From positions 36,835 through 100,834 of the forward strand of contig CALUVB010000023.1 of the NCBI GenBank assembly GCA_944324115.1: a DNA stretch of 64,000 bases, given 5' to 3'. This document shows positions 7,216 to 16,138 of this stretch, in pieces. The first letter of the stretch is position 1. Every line of letters begins with the position of its first letter. A program made the position numbers and the translations under genes. Under the pieces are notes generated by a model that saw nothing but the letters and a program-made list of their open reading frames with translations, did not search any database and was not told where the DNA came from. This DNA comes from an uncultured Elusimicrobiales bacterium. Lineage in GTDB: Bacteria > Elusimicrobiota > Elusimicrobia > Elusimicrobiales > Elusimicrobiaceae.

Positions 7216-9306
7216 ATGAAACTATTTCTCTATCCGCTTCTGTTTTTTTTGCTTTGGGGTGTGCCGCTGTGGGCGCAGGACTCGGCCTCTGATACGCCAC
7301 TATCCCCCGCAGCCATACGTCTGCAAGAGGCGGCGGATATTTACTTTGACGGAAACCCAGAAGATGCCTTAGAAAAATATATTGAAATTTCCAAAGACAC
7401 CCAATCCCGCGAAGCATTTTTAAATGCGGCCTTCATCGCGTTGGAGCAAGGCTCTGCCAAGCAGGCGGTGGATATCATGACGTCTGCTTATCTATTTTAT
7501 CCGCAAGATGAAGATGTGTTGGAGTTTGTGGCTGAAGCGTATTTGGCTGACGGGCAATATGAAAACGCTGAAAAATTTTTCTCTCTGCTGCCCGGAGGAG
7601 GCGAACGTTCTGAATTTATTTTAATCCAATTAGCCCGCGCCCAAGCCGGCATGGGTGAAACCAAATTGGCAAAACGCAATTTGCAACGGGCCGCCAAAGG
7701 AACCAATCATACCTCTCTGTCCAATTATTTGCTGGGGCAAATTTATGAAGAAGAACGAGACTGGAAAAAAGCGGCGGAAGCCTTCGGCGCAGCCGTTGCA
7801 TATGACCATCAATTTACCGAAGCCCGCCGCCACTATGCCAACGCGTTGGAACAAAATAAGAAATATGACGATTCTTACCGCCAATACCGCATACTCCGTT
7901 CCGCCAGTCCCGGCGATGCCCAGGCTAATGCCGCTTTAAAACGGCTCCGCCTCAAACTGACAAAAACGGAAAAAGAACTTACCCCGCGCAAAGAACGCAC
8001 CACGCATACCATTGTAAAACCGGTTGTGTCTTTGGAAGGGAAATTAAAAGAGTTACGCGTCGCCCTAGGCACCACAGCCGGGGGACGGCCGTCTCATAGA
8101 GAAAGTGTTATTTTCACGCCGTCGCACCCCTTTCGTATCACAGACAAAGCCACCGGAAAAACATTGGCATTAGGACAGGCCAAAGAAACATGGCGCGCAG
8201 AACTTAAAAAGGGCCAAGCCGCCCTGGTATCTCCAAACGCAAAACGCTATGTATTTTCCGGGGCCGTCGTCATCACTCCCAAATCCGCCTCGTCCCAAGA
8301 AGGAGCCACCATTTTAATAGAAAAAGTTATGAGCGGTGCCGGTATGACGTGGGCCAGCATAGACGATAAGGAGTACCGCGGACAGCTGGAAATCATACAT
8401 GACAAAAAAAGGAACACATTACTGCCTGTCAACGTGGTCAACATAGAAGAATATCTGATGGGCGTAATGTCTTCGGAAATGCCGTCTGCTTTCCCCATGA
8501 ACGCGCTGCGTGCGCAGGCCGTACTGGCGCGCACATATGCACTTAAACATTTAGGCAAGCACAAAGCCTACGGTTATGATTTGTGCGATACACAAAATTG
8601 CCAAGTATACGGCGGCGTAAATGCCGAAAGCGAACCCGGAAACGCCGCCGTAGAGTCCACCATGGGACAAGTATTGCTGTATAAAGGAAAACCGGTGGAA
8701 GGCGTATTTTCCGCCAATGCGGGCGGCTTTACACAAAGTGCCAAAAGCGCCGGCTGGTACCAAACACCCTATTTAGTTCCTACCAGCGACTATAAAGATT
8801 TTGACCCAGACACCCTGCAGCCATATCAGTTTAAGACCTTGCTTCAACATCCGCAGGAAGCTTACAGCCGCTACGACAAACATGTCAGCCGGGCCGCTTA
8901 CCGTTGGGCCCGCGTGGTGGAAGAAGAAAATTTGCGCCAAATTATAAAACGCCAGAAAAAAGATATTGGTTCTATTGTTGCTATTATTCCCCAAAAACGC
9001 GGTCGTTCCGGCTATGTCAGCCGCGTGTTGGTCAAAGGTACAAAAGGCAGCGTGGTACTAAGCAAAGAAAATGTCATACGCAATAATTTGGCTCCTGGCA
9101 TGCTGCGCAGCAGCTATTTCATTGTGGTGCCAAATTACGAAGACAGAAAAGTGAAAAATTTTGTATTTTACGGCGGAGGCTGGGGCCATGGCGTAGGCTT
9201 TTGTCAGACGGGTTCTGCCGGACGGGCGGAAGCCGGACAAGAGTATCCGGAAATTCTGATGCATTATTTTCCTGGTACGGAATTAAAGGATACGCGTGAA
9301 AAATAA
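7216..9306 (+). CDS. TPR-SpoIID/LytB domain protein, exported
   Basis: A 696-residue exported protein. ATG 7216 is chosen because a signal peptide follows (cut near WAQD, residue 19) and a TATAAT ends ten bases before it. The earlier in-frame ATG at 7120 would bury the signal. Residues 25-270 carry TPR-like helix pairs (for example SNYLLGQIYEEERDWKKAAEAF). Residues 285-690 hold a SpoIID/LytB domain: the IEEYLMGVMSSEMPSAFPMN core near 410-430, RAQAVLARTYAL just after, and the family's closing GGGWGHGVGFCQTG. SpoIID proteins bind and cleave denuded or peptide-linked glycan in sporulation. In non-sporulating Gram-negatives the domain is tied to cell-wall remodelling. Domain calls are firm; the cellular role is inferred. 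Confidence 0.9.
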   Translation: MKLFLYPLLFFLLWGVPLWAQDSASDTPLSPAAIRLQEAADIYFDGNPEDALEKYIEISKDTQSREAFLNAAFIALEQGSAKQAVDIMTSAYLFYPQDEDVLEFVAEAYLADGQYENAEKFFSLLPGGGERSEFILIQLARAQAGMGETKLAKRNLQRAAKGTNHTSLSNYLLGQIYEEERDWKKAAEAFGAAVAYDHQFTEARRHYANALEQNKKYDDSYRQYRILRSASPGDAQANAALKRLRLKLTKTEKELTPRKERTTHTIVKPVVSLEGKLKELRVALGTTAGGRPSHRESVIFTPSHPFRITDKATGKTLALGQAKETWRAELKKGQAALVSPNAKRYVFSGAVVITPKSASSQEGATILIEKVMSGAGMTWASIDDKEYRGQLEIIHDKKRNTLLPVNVVNIEEYLMGVMSSEMPSAFPMNALRAQAVLARTYALKHLGKHKAYGYDLCDTQNCQVYGGVNAESEPGNAAVESTMGQVLLYKGKPVEGVFSANAGGFTQSAKSAGWYQTPYLVPTSDYKDFDPDTLQPYQFKTLLQHPQEAYSRYDKHVSRAAYRWARVVEEENLRQIIKRQKKDIGSIVAIIPQKRGRSGYVSRVLVKGTKGSVVLSKENVIRNNLAPGMLRSSYFIVVPNYEDRKVKNFVFYGGGWGHGVGFCQTGSAGRAEAGQEYPEILMHYFPGTELKDTREK

Positions 9307-9508
9307 AATCTTCTTTCTGCCCCAATATGACACCCCCTCGCCATTTTGCTTCCCGCAAACTCATTAAAAACAAGCCATACTTTCCCTCTCCTGCTTTCTT
9401 CTCTTTGGGGATTTGACAGAGAGAAGCTTCTCTCTTTCTCTTGCCCGCCTTGGCAGAAACTCCCTCACGCAATCCATATTTTCTGTTCAGCGGGCAGAGA
9501 GGATTCTA

Positions 9509-9538
9509 TAAAAAACCTCCGCTGTATAAGGCGGAGGC
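9509..9538 (-). terminator. Rho-independent terminator
   Basis: CCTCCGC (9516-9522) and GCGGAGG (9531-9537) form the stem; six T follow on the minus strand. It ends the coiled-coil gene pair 20 bp past the stop. Confidence 0.85.
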
Positions 9539-9557
9539 GGCATGAAAAAGAATTTAT

Positions 9558-11423
9558 TTATTGCGCAGGCGTATTAGGCACCGATATTTGCACGTTTTGC
9601 AACTCCTTCATTTCCTGTTCATCAAGCTGTTTCATGGCTTTTTCATATTCTTCCAGTTTATTGTGCAGGGAATTTAACTGTATTCTCTGCTTATTGTATT
9701 TTTCCATAATTGGGCGGGCTTTTTGAGCCCATTGTTCTTTAAGATCTTCGCCCAAAGGAATTTTTTGCTTCATTTCTTGAAGTCTTTGGTCATTTTGTTG
9801 ATTCAAAAAGTCTTCCCCTGCGCGGGTTTGGATATCTTGCAGTTTTTCTTGAATTTGCTTTGTTTTCTTCATATCATCTTGCAGCATAAGATAGCTGTCT
9901 GTCCCATTTTCCAGCGCCGCATCACGGATTTGATTGCGATAAGCAGCCAATTCCTTAAATAAACTTTCCGCTTCCGCCGCATATTGCGGAGCAATCTGTC
10001 TAATGGCTTCCACCTGGCTCTTGGCTTCCGCAGCCCACTCCTCTTGATAAGGTTTTCGGTCTTCTGGGCCTTCGCGGTAAGGGCGGGCTTCCCGTTTGCC
10101 GTCTAATAATTCTTGCACTTTGTTATTGATATCGTTTTCAGTCAACTCGTTTTGTATCCCGACTATTTTACCCGCCGCGCCGGAAGCCGCGCCCTCTTTC
10201 AGATTGGCGCGGATAATTTCTTCTATGTCTTTCTTCTTTTTTTCTTCTAAATCCAAAAGCTGGCGGGTGGCATCTTCTGCTGACTGCGGCGTAGAATATA
10301 CAGCCATTCTTTGGGCCAAATTTTCTTCCAGCTTGCCGCGGGCGGCCGCAGAAACCGTATCCCCATACGCTTGGGAAAGTTTCTGCAGGTATTCTTCATT
10401 CTCCGCGCGCAGCTGTGTTTCCATTTTTTTCAGGGACTCGTCTTGATTGAGTTGGTGCAATTTTTGGTTATACTTATTATTGACTGCTTGGGCGCGGATT
10501 TGTTTTTCCTGCGGGTCTGCGGGAGAATTCATTACTTCTTCCATTTCTTTCTGGAAATCATTCATCACGCTTTGCGCTTTAGAAGCGGCCGCTTCACCAT
10601 AACTGGAACGCACATCGTTGACAATGCCCTTAGCCTGCTTGGCAATTTGCTGCAATACTTGCTGTTCCGGGCTTTCCAACTGTCCGGATTTGGCCCCGTA
10701 CACCTCATTATCCATAACGGCTTTTTCCCCTCGGGCACGGGCTAAATATTTTTCAATATTACGCTCCCGTTTGCTCTTAGGGAGAAAAGCACGGGCCACG
10801 GCTTCTTCCAAAGCAGATGAAAAATTCTGCAAACGTCGGTCCAATTCTTTTTGTTCTTTACGGGTCTGTTGGGGGAAAAAAGAAGATAACACATCTTCGC
10901 CGGCTCCATCATCTGCCTGCCAACCGGCAGCACCTGCTCCCCCGTCTCTCTGCCCTGCAGAAAACGCAGGCGCCGCCATGCGGACAGAAGGTTTATAGCC
11001 CGTAGCGCTACGACGCACCTCACGGCGGGCAGCCCCCGCAGAAGCTTCTGTTCTGGGGGCGGGGAACACTGTCTTGGGCTGAGAAGGAGCAGCAGCGTCT
11101 GGACCGCTCAATGGAACAATAAATCTGCCGGCAGAACGGGGCAAAACCGCTGCGGGAGCCTCCGTCTGCGAAGATAATGCCGCACTCAGTGGAGCCGGGC
11201 GTTGCAAGATATCCCGCGCGGAGGGTACATTATGAGATGGATAATCCAGCATCACCGTAAAATCTTTGGTAGGAGAAGCCGGCGCGGCAGCCGAAGCCGA
11301 TGGAAAAAGAGCGTCGGCTTTTGTTTGCGCGGCAGACGTCGGGCGCAGGACATAGACTGTTCCCGCCGCCAACAAAAAAAGAAGAAAAAGCAAAAAATAA
11401 AACAAACGACGATTTATATTCAT
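9558..11423 (-). CDS. Membrane-anchored coiled-coil protein with YG-x-A repeats, unknown function
   Basis: A 621-residue protein with an N-terminal hydrophobic anchor (residues 6-25), a Pro/Ala/Ser-rich linker to about residue 200, then a long charged, mostly helical region to the end. The helical part repeats a motif of the form YG-x-x-x-A-x-x-A-[RQ] (YGEAAASKAQ, YGDTVSAAARG) and includes NIEKYLARAR. The same NIEKYL motif and YG repeat occur in the lipoprotein encoded just upstream, so the two genes are distant paralogues. The gap between them is 39 bp. A TAAAAT box six bases before the ATG suggests an additional promoter. No family is recognised. A periplasm-spanning or cell-wall-contacting rod is possible but unproven. 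Confidence 0.7.
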   Translation of the reverse strand: MNINRRLFYFLLFLLFLLAAGTVYVLRPTSAAQTKADALFPSASAAAPASPTKDFTVMLDYPSHNVPSARDILQRPAPLSAALSSQTEAPAAVLPRSAGRFIVPLSGPDAAAPSQPKTVFPAPRTEASAGAARREVRRSATGYKPSVRMAAPAFSAGQRDGGAGAAGWQADDGAGEDVLSSFFPQQTRKEQKELDRRLQNFSSALEEAVARAFLPKSKRERNIEKYLARARGEKAVMDNEVYGAKSGQLESPEQQVLQQIAKQAKGIVNDVRSSYGEAAASKAQSVMNDFQKEMEEVMNSPADPQEKQIRAQAVNNKYNQKLHQLNQDESLKKMETQLRAENEEYLQKLSQAYGDTVSAAARGKLEENLAQRMAVYSTPQSAEDATRQLLDLEEKKKKDIEEIIRANLKEGAASGAAGKIVGIQNELTENDINNKVQELLDGKREARPYREGPEDRKPYQEEWAAEAKSQVEAIRQIAPQYAAEAESLFKELAAYRNQIRDAALENGTDSYLMLQDDMKKTKQIQEKLQDIQTRAGEDFLNQQNDQRLQEMKQKIPLGEDLKEQWAQKARPIMEKYNKQRIQLNSLHNKLEEYEKAMKQLDEQEMKELQNVQISVPNTPAQ

Positions 11424-11435
11424 AATTATATTTTA
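11424..11435 (-). promoter_or_regulatory. -10 box, leaderless geometry
   Basis: TAAAAT (minus strand, 11430-11435) ends six bases before the ATG at 11423; no RBS. Confidence 0.45.
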
Positions 11436-11462
11436 GCAAAACCAGTCTCCGCCCCCAACTTA

Positions 11463-12512
11463 TTAACGGGCTGAAAGCAAATACGCCGAAGGGCGAAATT
11501 GCTGATGTTTTAACTCTTCATTCCACTGTTTTTGTAAAACCAACAAAGACTGTTTGTAATGCTCATTTAAATGAGCCAAAATGCGTTTTTTCTGGCTTAA
11601 ACGGGCATTTTCTTTAAGGACACGGTCTGCTTCTTCAAAACACTGATTAAAGACTTCCCGTGCCTGTAATACGGCGTCTTTGCCATAGAGGGTTTCTATT
11701 TGTTTTTCCACCCCCCGGTGGGCGGCTATCATATCACTGCGCAAAGACGCCCGCACTTCCGGCGGCGTAACACCCAGCGGATCAGCCGCTTGGGAAGTAA
11801 TTTGTTTCATTTGAGCCAAAGTTTGTTTTTGTATCTGCGCCAAAGAGGTATCCAACGCGGCATTATCCTGCGCAGTCAACAGTGCCGCGGTATAATCCTG
11901 CAATGCTTTATCCAGCACCGGCCGGCATTGGGAGGCGGAATCCGCCCCATAATAGAAAGCTATCTGATCCAAAAATTCATTACAGCGGCGGGAGAGACGT
12001 TGGTGCACTTCTTCTAACAGTTTGGGATCAGGCTGGATACGCATTCTGCCTTGTTGTGCTGCAATAAATTGTTCCCAATGGCTGTTTTGTTCTTGGCGCA
12101 AGGCGCGCAAGGCGCGGGCTAAATCATCGGGAGATGAAGCATTCGGAAGCAGAGCCAATGTTTCCTGGCGCTGTTTCCGCAACAACGCCTCCAGCTGGCT
12201 GGCGGTTTGGCGGTTATATGTTTCCAAAAGACGCTTTTCCAAAATGGAGCGGTTGCGGACAAATAAACGTTCCAAAAAAGAAGTATCCGTTTCCTGCACT
12301 TTATTGGTCAAACGGGAAATATCCGCCGGAGCCGAAACAGAAAGCGGTTTTCCACGTTCTTGGACCAAACGGTTGGCCTCACGGGCTTTTTGTAAATATT
12401 TTTCAATATTAGCCTGCCGCTGGAATTTAGAAGGTGTATTATCAGGCGGTTGGCCGCACGCCGCATACAAAAAAGAACTACAACAAAGGACCAGCATGAT
12501 GCGTTTATTCAT
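11463..12512 (-). CDS. Helical lipoprotein, paralogue of the downstream coiled-coil protein
   Basis: A 349-residue lipoprotein: signal sequence with lipobox YAAC (Cys at about 19), then Gln/Pro-rich residues and NIEKYLQKAREAN, closely matching NIEKYLARARGEK in the following gene. The rest is charged helix, rich in Gln, Arg and Leu. It has two YG motifs (FYYGADSASQCRPVL and LYGKDAVLQAREVF) about 110 residues apart, each followed by a long helix. This points to a duplicated helical unit shared with the neighbour. The RBS GGGAGA sits 7 nt before the ATG. The family is unknown. As one protein is lipidated and the other membrane anchored, the two may form one envelope assembly. Confidence 0.7.
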   Translation of the reverse strand: MNKRIMLVLCCSSFLYAACGQPPDNTPSKFQRQANIEKYLQKAREANRLVQERGKPLSVSAPADISRLTNKVQETDTSFLERLFVRNRSILEKRLLETYNRQTASQLEALLRKQRQETLALLPNASSPDDLARALRALRQEQNSHWEQFIAAQQGRMRIQPDPKLLEEVHQRLSRRCNEFLDQIAFYYGADSASQCRPVLDKALQDYTAALLTAQDNAALDTSLAQIQKQTLAQMKQITSQAADPLGVTPPEVRASLRSDMIAAHRGVEKQIETLYGKDAVLQAREVFNQCFEEADRVLKENARLSQKKRILAHLNEHYKQSLLVLQKQWNEELKHQQFRPSAYLLSAR

Positions 12513-12632
12513 CTAGGTTCTCCCGACTTTCCCCAGGCTGGGCATATCTTGCCGCAGCCAAAGCCCCCTTTTTTAATATTATGAATAAAACCCCTGTATG
12601 CCGCAAGGGTTTTTGGACCTCTTATGAGCGGC
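12513..12632. other. Intergenic stretch with a weak bidirectional hairpin
   Basis: Between the lipoprotein gene and the candidate small RNA. It holds the lipoprotein RBS and an AAAACCC...GGGTTTT hairpin near 12586-12616 that could terminate either strand. No gene is seen. Confidence 0.4.
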
Positions 12633-12660
12633 AAAAAGGGCCCAGAAAATTCTGGGCCCC
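12633..12660 (-). terminator. Strong terminator hairpin
   Basis: A perfect GGGCCCAGAA / TTCTGGGCCC stem (12638-12659) with five T following on the minus strand. Confidence 0.8.
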
Positions 12661-12735
12661 GCAAAGCAAGACAAGAGGCAAATAACCTGCCTACAAAATC
12701 AGACACGTCATATCCCCGGCATATGTTTGGGTTGT
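12633..12735 (-). ncRNA. Candidate small RNA between two terminators
   Basis: The aspS terminator lies at 12781-12810, yet a second, stronger minus-strand terminator lies at 12633-12660 with no convincing gene between. The interval would give a transcript of about 100 nt with a first hairpin (AGGCA / TGCCT, 12676-12692) and then the terminator. The start is not defined; the right boundary is approximate. No Rfam family is recognised. The alternative is a back-up terminator for aspS. Confidence 0.25.
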
Positions 12736-12780
12736 ATTAGGAAAGGGATAATAGCCCCGGCCCCGCCGGCAGCTATACAC

Positions 12781-12810
12781 AAAAACGCCCCTGCTTTCGG
12801 CAGGGGCGGG
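12781..12810 (-). terminator. aspS terminator
   Basis: CGCCCCTGC / GCAGGGGCG stem with five T on the minus strand, just after the aspS stop. Confidence 0.9.
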
Positions 12811-12815
12811 AAAAA

Positions 12816-14564
12816 TTATTCCTTGCTTACCTCTATACCCAAGTCTTTGAGCTGCTGAGGATCCACCACGTTGGGAGAATCAGTCAGCGGGCAAACGGCC
12901 TGCGTGGTCTTGGGGAAAGCAATGACTTCGCGTATGGAATCTTCCCCGCACAGAAGCGCGGTTACGCGGTCTAACCCAATTCCAATACCCCCGTGCGGAG
13001 GCGCGCCGTATTGCAGGGCGTTAAGCAGCATGCCAAAGCGCAAAGCCGCTTGCTCTTTGCTGTGCTTCATCAAGGCCAAAATGCGTTCCTGCACATCGCG
13101 GCGGCAGTTGCGCACGGAGCCGGAAGCCAGCTCATTGCCGTTAAGCACCAGGTCAAACTGGTAAGAGCGCACGGAGCCGGGATCGGTTTCCAGTTTGTCC
13201 AAATCATCTTCATGCGGGGCCGTAAACGGGTTGTGCGCCGCGTCCCAGCGGTCCTCTTCCGGGATATATTCCAAAAGCGGGAAATCGGTAATCCACGCGA
13301 AGGCCCATTCGCATTTGGGGGGCAGATTTTTAACCAACTCTTTGCGCAGCGCCCCCATAAAGCTTTGGCAGGTGTGCACATTTACATCGCTGCCCACCAA
13401 AATAATATCCCCCTCCTGCGCCTCTACGGCGGCCCGCAGGGAATTCATTTCTTCTTCAGAGAAAAACTTGGCGGTCGGGCTTTCCAGCTTGCCGTTTTTG
13501 ACTTTCAGCCACACTAGGCCTTTTGCGCCGTTTTTCTTGGCCAAATCGGTTAATTTGTCAATCTGCCCGCGCGAAAGCGCCGCACCCTTCTCGCCGCGTA
13601 CGGCGTAAATGGCGCCTTTGGCGGCCAGCACATCGGCAAATACTTTAAAGCCGGTGTTGGCAAAAAGGCCGCTTACGTTTTTGATTTGCAAATCATAGCG
13701 CAAGTCCGGCTTGTCGGAGCCGTAGCGGTCCATAGCGTCGTTGTAGGGCAGTTTCGGGAACGGCGTTTGCAGTTCTTTGCCGGCAGTCTTGAAAATTTCT
13801 TTCATCAGCCCTTCCACCACTTCATGAATGTCTTCAATGGTCACAAAAGACATTTCCATATCAATTTGGGTGTGTTCGGGCTGGCGGTCGGCGCGCAGGT
13901 CTTCGTCTCGGAAGCAGCGGGCCAACTGGAAATAGCGGTCAATGCCGCTGGCCATGAGCGTTTGTTTAAACATCTGCGGGCTTTGCGGCAAAGCGTAAAA
14001 TTGGCCGTGATGCACGCGCGAAGGCACCAAATAATCACGCGCGCCTTCCGGCGTAGAACGCGTAAGCACCGGGGTTTCTACTTCTAAGAATCCTTGTCCG
14101 TCTAAGTAACGGCGCGCGGCCTGCGCAATTTGGTGGCGCATGGTCAGATTGCGCACCATGACCGGGTTGCGCAAATCCAAATAGCGGTATTTCATGCGCG
14201 TCTCTTCAGAGGCTTCACGGGATTTTTCCACATCAAACGGAAGCGGAACAGAGGTATTTAAAAGTTTTAAATTTTCTACAGAGACTTCTATTTCGCCCGT
14301 CGGAATATTTTTATTTACTGCTCCTTCTATGCGGTGTTTTACCTCGCCGCTCACTTCTACCACATATTCATTTCTTAAAGAAGAGGCTAACTCAAAAAAC
14401 GGGCTTTCCGGCCCTACTACAATTTGCACCAAGCCGCTGCGGTCACGCAAGTCTATAAACAATACGCCTCCGTGATTGCGGTAGCTGTTGACCCAGCCGC
14501 AAAGGGTTTGTTTGGTACCAATGTGCGAAGCGTTGAGCGCACCGCAATAATTCGTTCTTTTCAT
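12816..14564 (-). CDS. aspS: Aspartyl-tRNA synthetase
   Basis: A class II aminoacyl-tRNA synthetase of 582 residues, the length of the bacterial type with the GAD insertion. The N-terminal OB fold opens with the GWVNSYRNHGGVLFIDLRDR segment (residues 24-43). Motif 2 is FRDEDLRADRQPEHTQ near residue 217. Motif 3 is GIGIGLDRV near residue 530. It follows hisS with a 4-bp ATGA overlap, so the two are translationally coupled. Charging of tRNA-Asn as well as tRNA-Asp is a possibility for this family, but asnS is present in this window, so a discriminating enzyme is likely. Confidence 0.97.
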   Translation of the reverse strand: MKRTNYCGALNASHIGTKQTLCGWVNSYRNHGGVLFIDLRDRSGLVQIVVGPESPFFELASSLRNEYVVEVSGEVKHRIEGAVNKNIPTGEIEVSVENLKLLNTSVPLPFDVEKSREASEETRMKYRYLDLRNPVMVRNLTMRHQIAQAARRYLDGQGFLEVETPVLTRSTPEGARDYLVPSRVHHGQFYALPQSPQMFKQTLMASGIDRYFQLARCFRDEDLRADRQPEHTQIDMEMSFVTIEDIHEVVEGLMKEIFKTAGKELQTPFPKLPYNDAMDRYGSDKPDLRYDLQIKNVSGLFANTGFKVFADVLAAKGAIYAVRGEKGAALSRGQIDKLTDLAKKNGAKGLVWLKVKNGKLESPTAKFFSEEEMNSLRAAVEAQEGDIILVGSDVNVHTCQSFMGALRKELVKNLPPKCEWAFAWITDFPLLEYIPEEDRWDAAHNPFTAPHEDDLDKLETDPGSVRSYQFDLVLNGNELASGSVRNCRRDVQERILALMKHSKEQAALRFGMLLNALQYGAPPHGGIGIGLDRVTALLCGEDSIREVIAFPKTTQAVCPLTDSPNVVDPQQLKDLGIEVSKE

Positions 14565-15790
14565 ACGAGTTTTTTAACCTCTTGGACAATGCTTGCAAGC
14601 GGAATTTGTTTTTGTTCGCCGCTTGTTAAATCTTTCAGCGTAATTTCATTTTTAGTCAATTCATCTTCACCTAAAATCAGCGCATAAGCTGCGCCGCAGC
14701 GGTTAGCCTGCTTCATTTGGCCTTTGGCGTTCTTGTCAAAAAGCCCTCCTTCCGTACGCACGCCGGCCTGACGCAAATCTTGCATCAAGTTAAAGGCCGT
14801 TTCATTGCAGCTGGGACCTAAAGAAGCCACAAAAACGCTTTTTTGCGCGGCGACAGGAGTCTCCCCCCGCGAAGCTATCACGCGCTCCACCCCCATCGCC
14901 CAGCCCACAGCCGGGGTGGCCGGGCCGCCCATGCTTTTAATCAGCCCGTCATAGCGGCCGCCGGCGGCAATAGCATTTTGGGAAGTATCCCCCGCTTGAA
15001 ACTCAAATACGGTGCGGCTGTAATAATCCAGCCCGCGCACCAGCATGGGGTCTACGATAAAATCTATTTTCCCTTTGAGCAGACGTTGCACCTCATCAAA
15101 GTGGGCTTGGCATTCGGGACAGAGCGTCATGGTCGGCACGCGCCCGGCAAAGCGGGGGCCGTCTATTTTGCAGTCCAGCACGCGCAAAGGATTTTTTTCC
15201 AAGCGGGTTTGGCAGTTTTGGCACAGGGTGTCTTTTTCTTTAGACAGGAAATCTATCAGCGCCTGGCGGTAGAGCGGGCGGCACTTGTCGCAGCCCAGGC
15301 TGTTAATTTTGACGCTGTAATTTTTGGCGCCGAAAGCGGACACAATATCTTTAAGCATCAAAATCATTTCCGCGTCGGCCGCCGGAGCAGAATTGCCGAT
15401 AGACTCGGCCCCGATTTGCTCAAACTCGCGGTAGCGGCCCGCCTGCGGTCGTTCGGCGCGGAACATATTGCCTATATAATAAAATTTTTGCACCGGAGCA
15501 GCCTGCGTAAAATTATTCTCTAAATAAGCGCGCACCACGCCCGGGGTGCCCTCGGGGCGGATAGCCAGTTGGCGGTGGCCTGCATCTTCAAAAGAGTACA
15601 TTTCTTTTTGCACGATATCAGTCGTCTCGCCGGTGGATTTCACAAACAGTTCTTTTTGCTCCACCGTCGGCAAACGCAACTCACCAAACCCGTAGCGGCG
15701 CAGCACGCCGCGGGCGCAGTTTTCCAGCTCGGTAAATAAATTGGATTGGGGCTCAAAAATGTCCCGAAAGCCTCTGACTAGTTTACTCAT
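14561..15790 (-). CDS. hisS: Histidyl-tRNA synthetase
   Basis: A class II synthetase of 409 residues. It opens with the hallmark RGFRDI segment. Motif 2 lies in NMFRAERPQAGRYREFEQ (residues 107-124). The histidine-binding GLDYYSRTVFEF lies near 255 and a C-terminal anticodon-binding domain follows. An internal CxxC-x-CxxC-like set (CDKC, CQNC, CPEC) lies around residues 165-225 and may bind a metal. First gene of the hisS-aspS operon. The start has no RBS but sits eight bases after a TAAAAT box. Confidence 0.96.
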   Translation of the reverse strand: MSKLVRGFRDIFEPQSNLFTELENCARGVLRRYGFGELRLPTVEQKELFVKSTGETTDIVQKEMYSFEDAGHRQLAIRPEGTPGVVRAYLENNFTQAAPVQKFYYIGNMFRAERPQAGRYREFEQIGAESIGNSAPAADAEMILMLKDIVSAFGAKNYSVKINSLGCDKCRPLYRQALIDFLSKEKDTLCQNCQTRLEKNPLRVLDCKIDGPRFAGRVPTMTLCPECQAHFDEVQRLLKGKIDFIVDPMLVRGLDYYSRTVFEFQAGDTSQNAIAAGGRYDGLIKSMGGPATPAVGWAMGVERVIASRGETPVAAQKSVFVASLGPSCNETAFNLMQDLRQAGVRTEGGLFDKNAKGQMKQANRCGAAYALILGEDELTKNEITLKDLTSGEQKQIPLASIVQEVKKLV

Positions 15791-15804
15791 ATAGGATTAT
15801 TTTA
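15791..15804 (-). promoter_or_regulatory. -10 box of hisS-aspS, near-leaderless geometry
   Basis: TAAAAT (minus strand, 15799-15804) ends eight bases before the hisS ATG; no RBS. Confidence 0.5.
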
Positions 15805-15937
15805 GCATTTTAGAAGAAGGATAAATAGACAAAAAGCATGAGGAAAGCTGATTGTGTGCTTTTCCCGGGCAAAAAAGAAGAATTGCTTATCCGCCGCCCT
15901 TTCGGCGCCCTCGGAGCGGAACGCGCCTCGCTTCAAA

Positions 15938-15963
15938 CAAAAACCACGCCCAAGCGTGGTTTC
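15938..15963 (-). terminator. tRNA-Ala terminator
   Basis: AAACCACGC / GCGTGGTTT stem followed by a T-rich run on the minus strand, directly after the tRNA. Confidence 0.85.
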
Positions 15964-15967
15964 TAAA

Positions 15968-16044
15968 TGGTGGACGTGATCGGGATCGAACCGACGACCT
16001 CCTCGTTGCGAACGAGGCGCTCTCCCAAACTGAGCTACACGCCC
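15968..16044 (-). tRNA. tRNA-Ala (anticodon CGC)
   Basis: A 77-nt cloverleaf on the minus strand. The acceptor stem GGGCGTG pairs with CACGTCC and includes the G3-U70 wobble that identifies alanine tRNAs. The anticodon loop is TTCGCAA (CGC, reading GCG). The T-loop TTCGATC is standard, and the discriminator A and CCA end are encoded. It is followed by its own terminator and preceded by a TATAAT box, so it is a single-gene unit. Confidence 0.97.
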
Positions 16045-16076
16045 AAAAGCGGTTTCTCATTTCTTACGACTTATTT

Positions 16077-16082
16077 ATTATA
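16077..16082 (-). promoter_or_regulatory. -10 box of tRNA-Ala
   Basis: A perfect TATAAT on the minus strand about 32 bp before the mature tRNA 5' end. Confidence 0.6.
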
Positions 16083-16138
16083 GCATATACGGAAACAAAA
16101 AGGAAAATGTTTCCCCTTATTTTCAGAAGACAAACAGA

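Noticed and set aside
9418..9435. Perfect 18-bp palindrome (AGAGAGAAG / CTTCTCTCT) after the SpoIID gene
   Set aside because: It could be a weak terminator, but no T run follows and it is AG/CT simple sequence; not strong enough to list.
13686..14087. 133-codon plus-strand frame antisense to aspS
   Set aside because: Shadow of aspS with no start signal.
14843..15523. 226-codon plus-strand frame antisense to hisS
   Set aside because: It lies wholly inside a certain synthetase gene, has no RBS and an unlikely composition; it is a shadow of the hisS codon pattern.
15851..15937. Possible small gene before the tRNA-Ala
   Set aside because: The frame continues through the tRNA and its terminator; no RBS or family.
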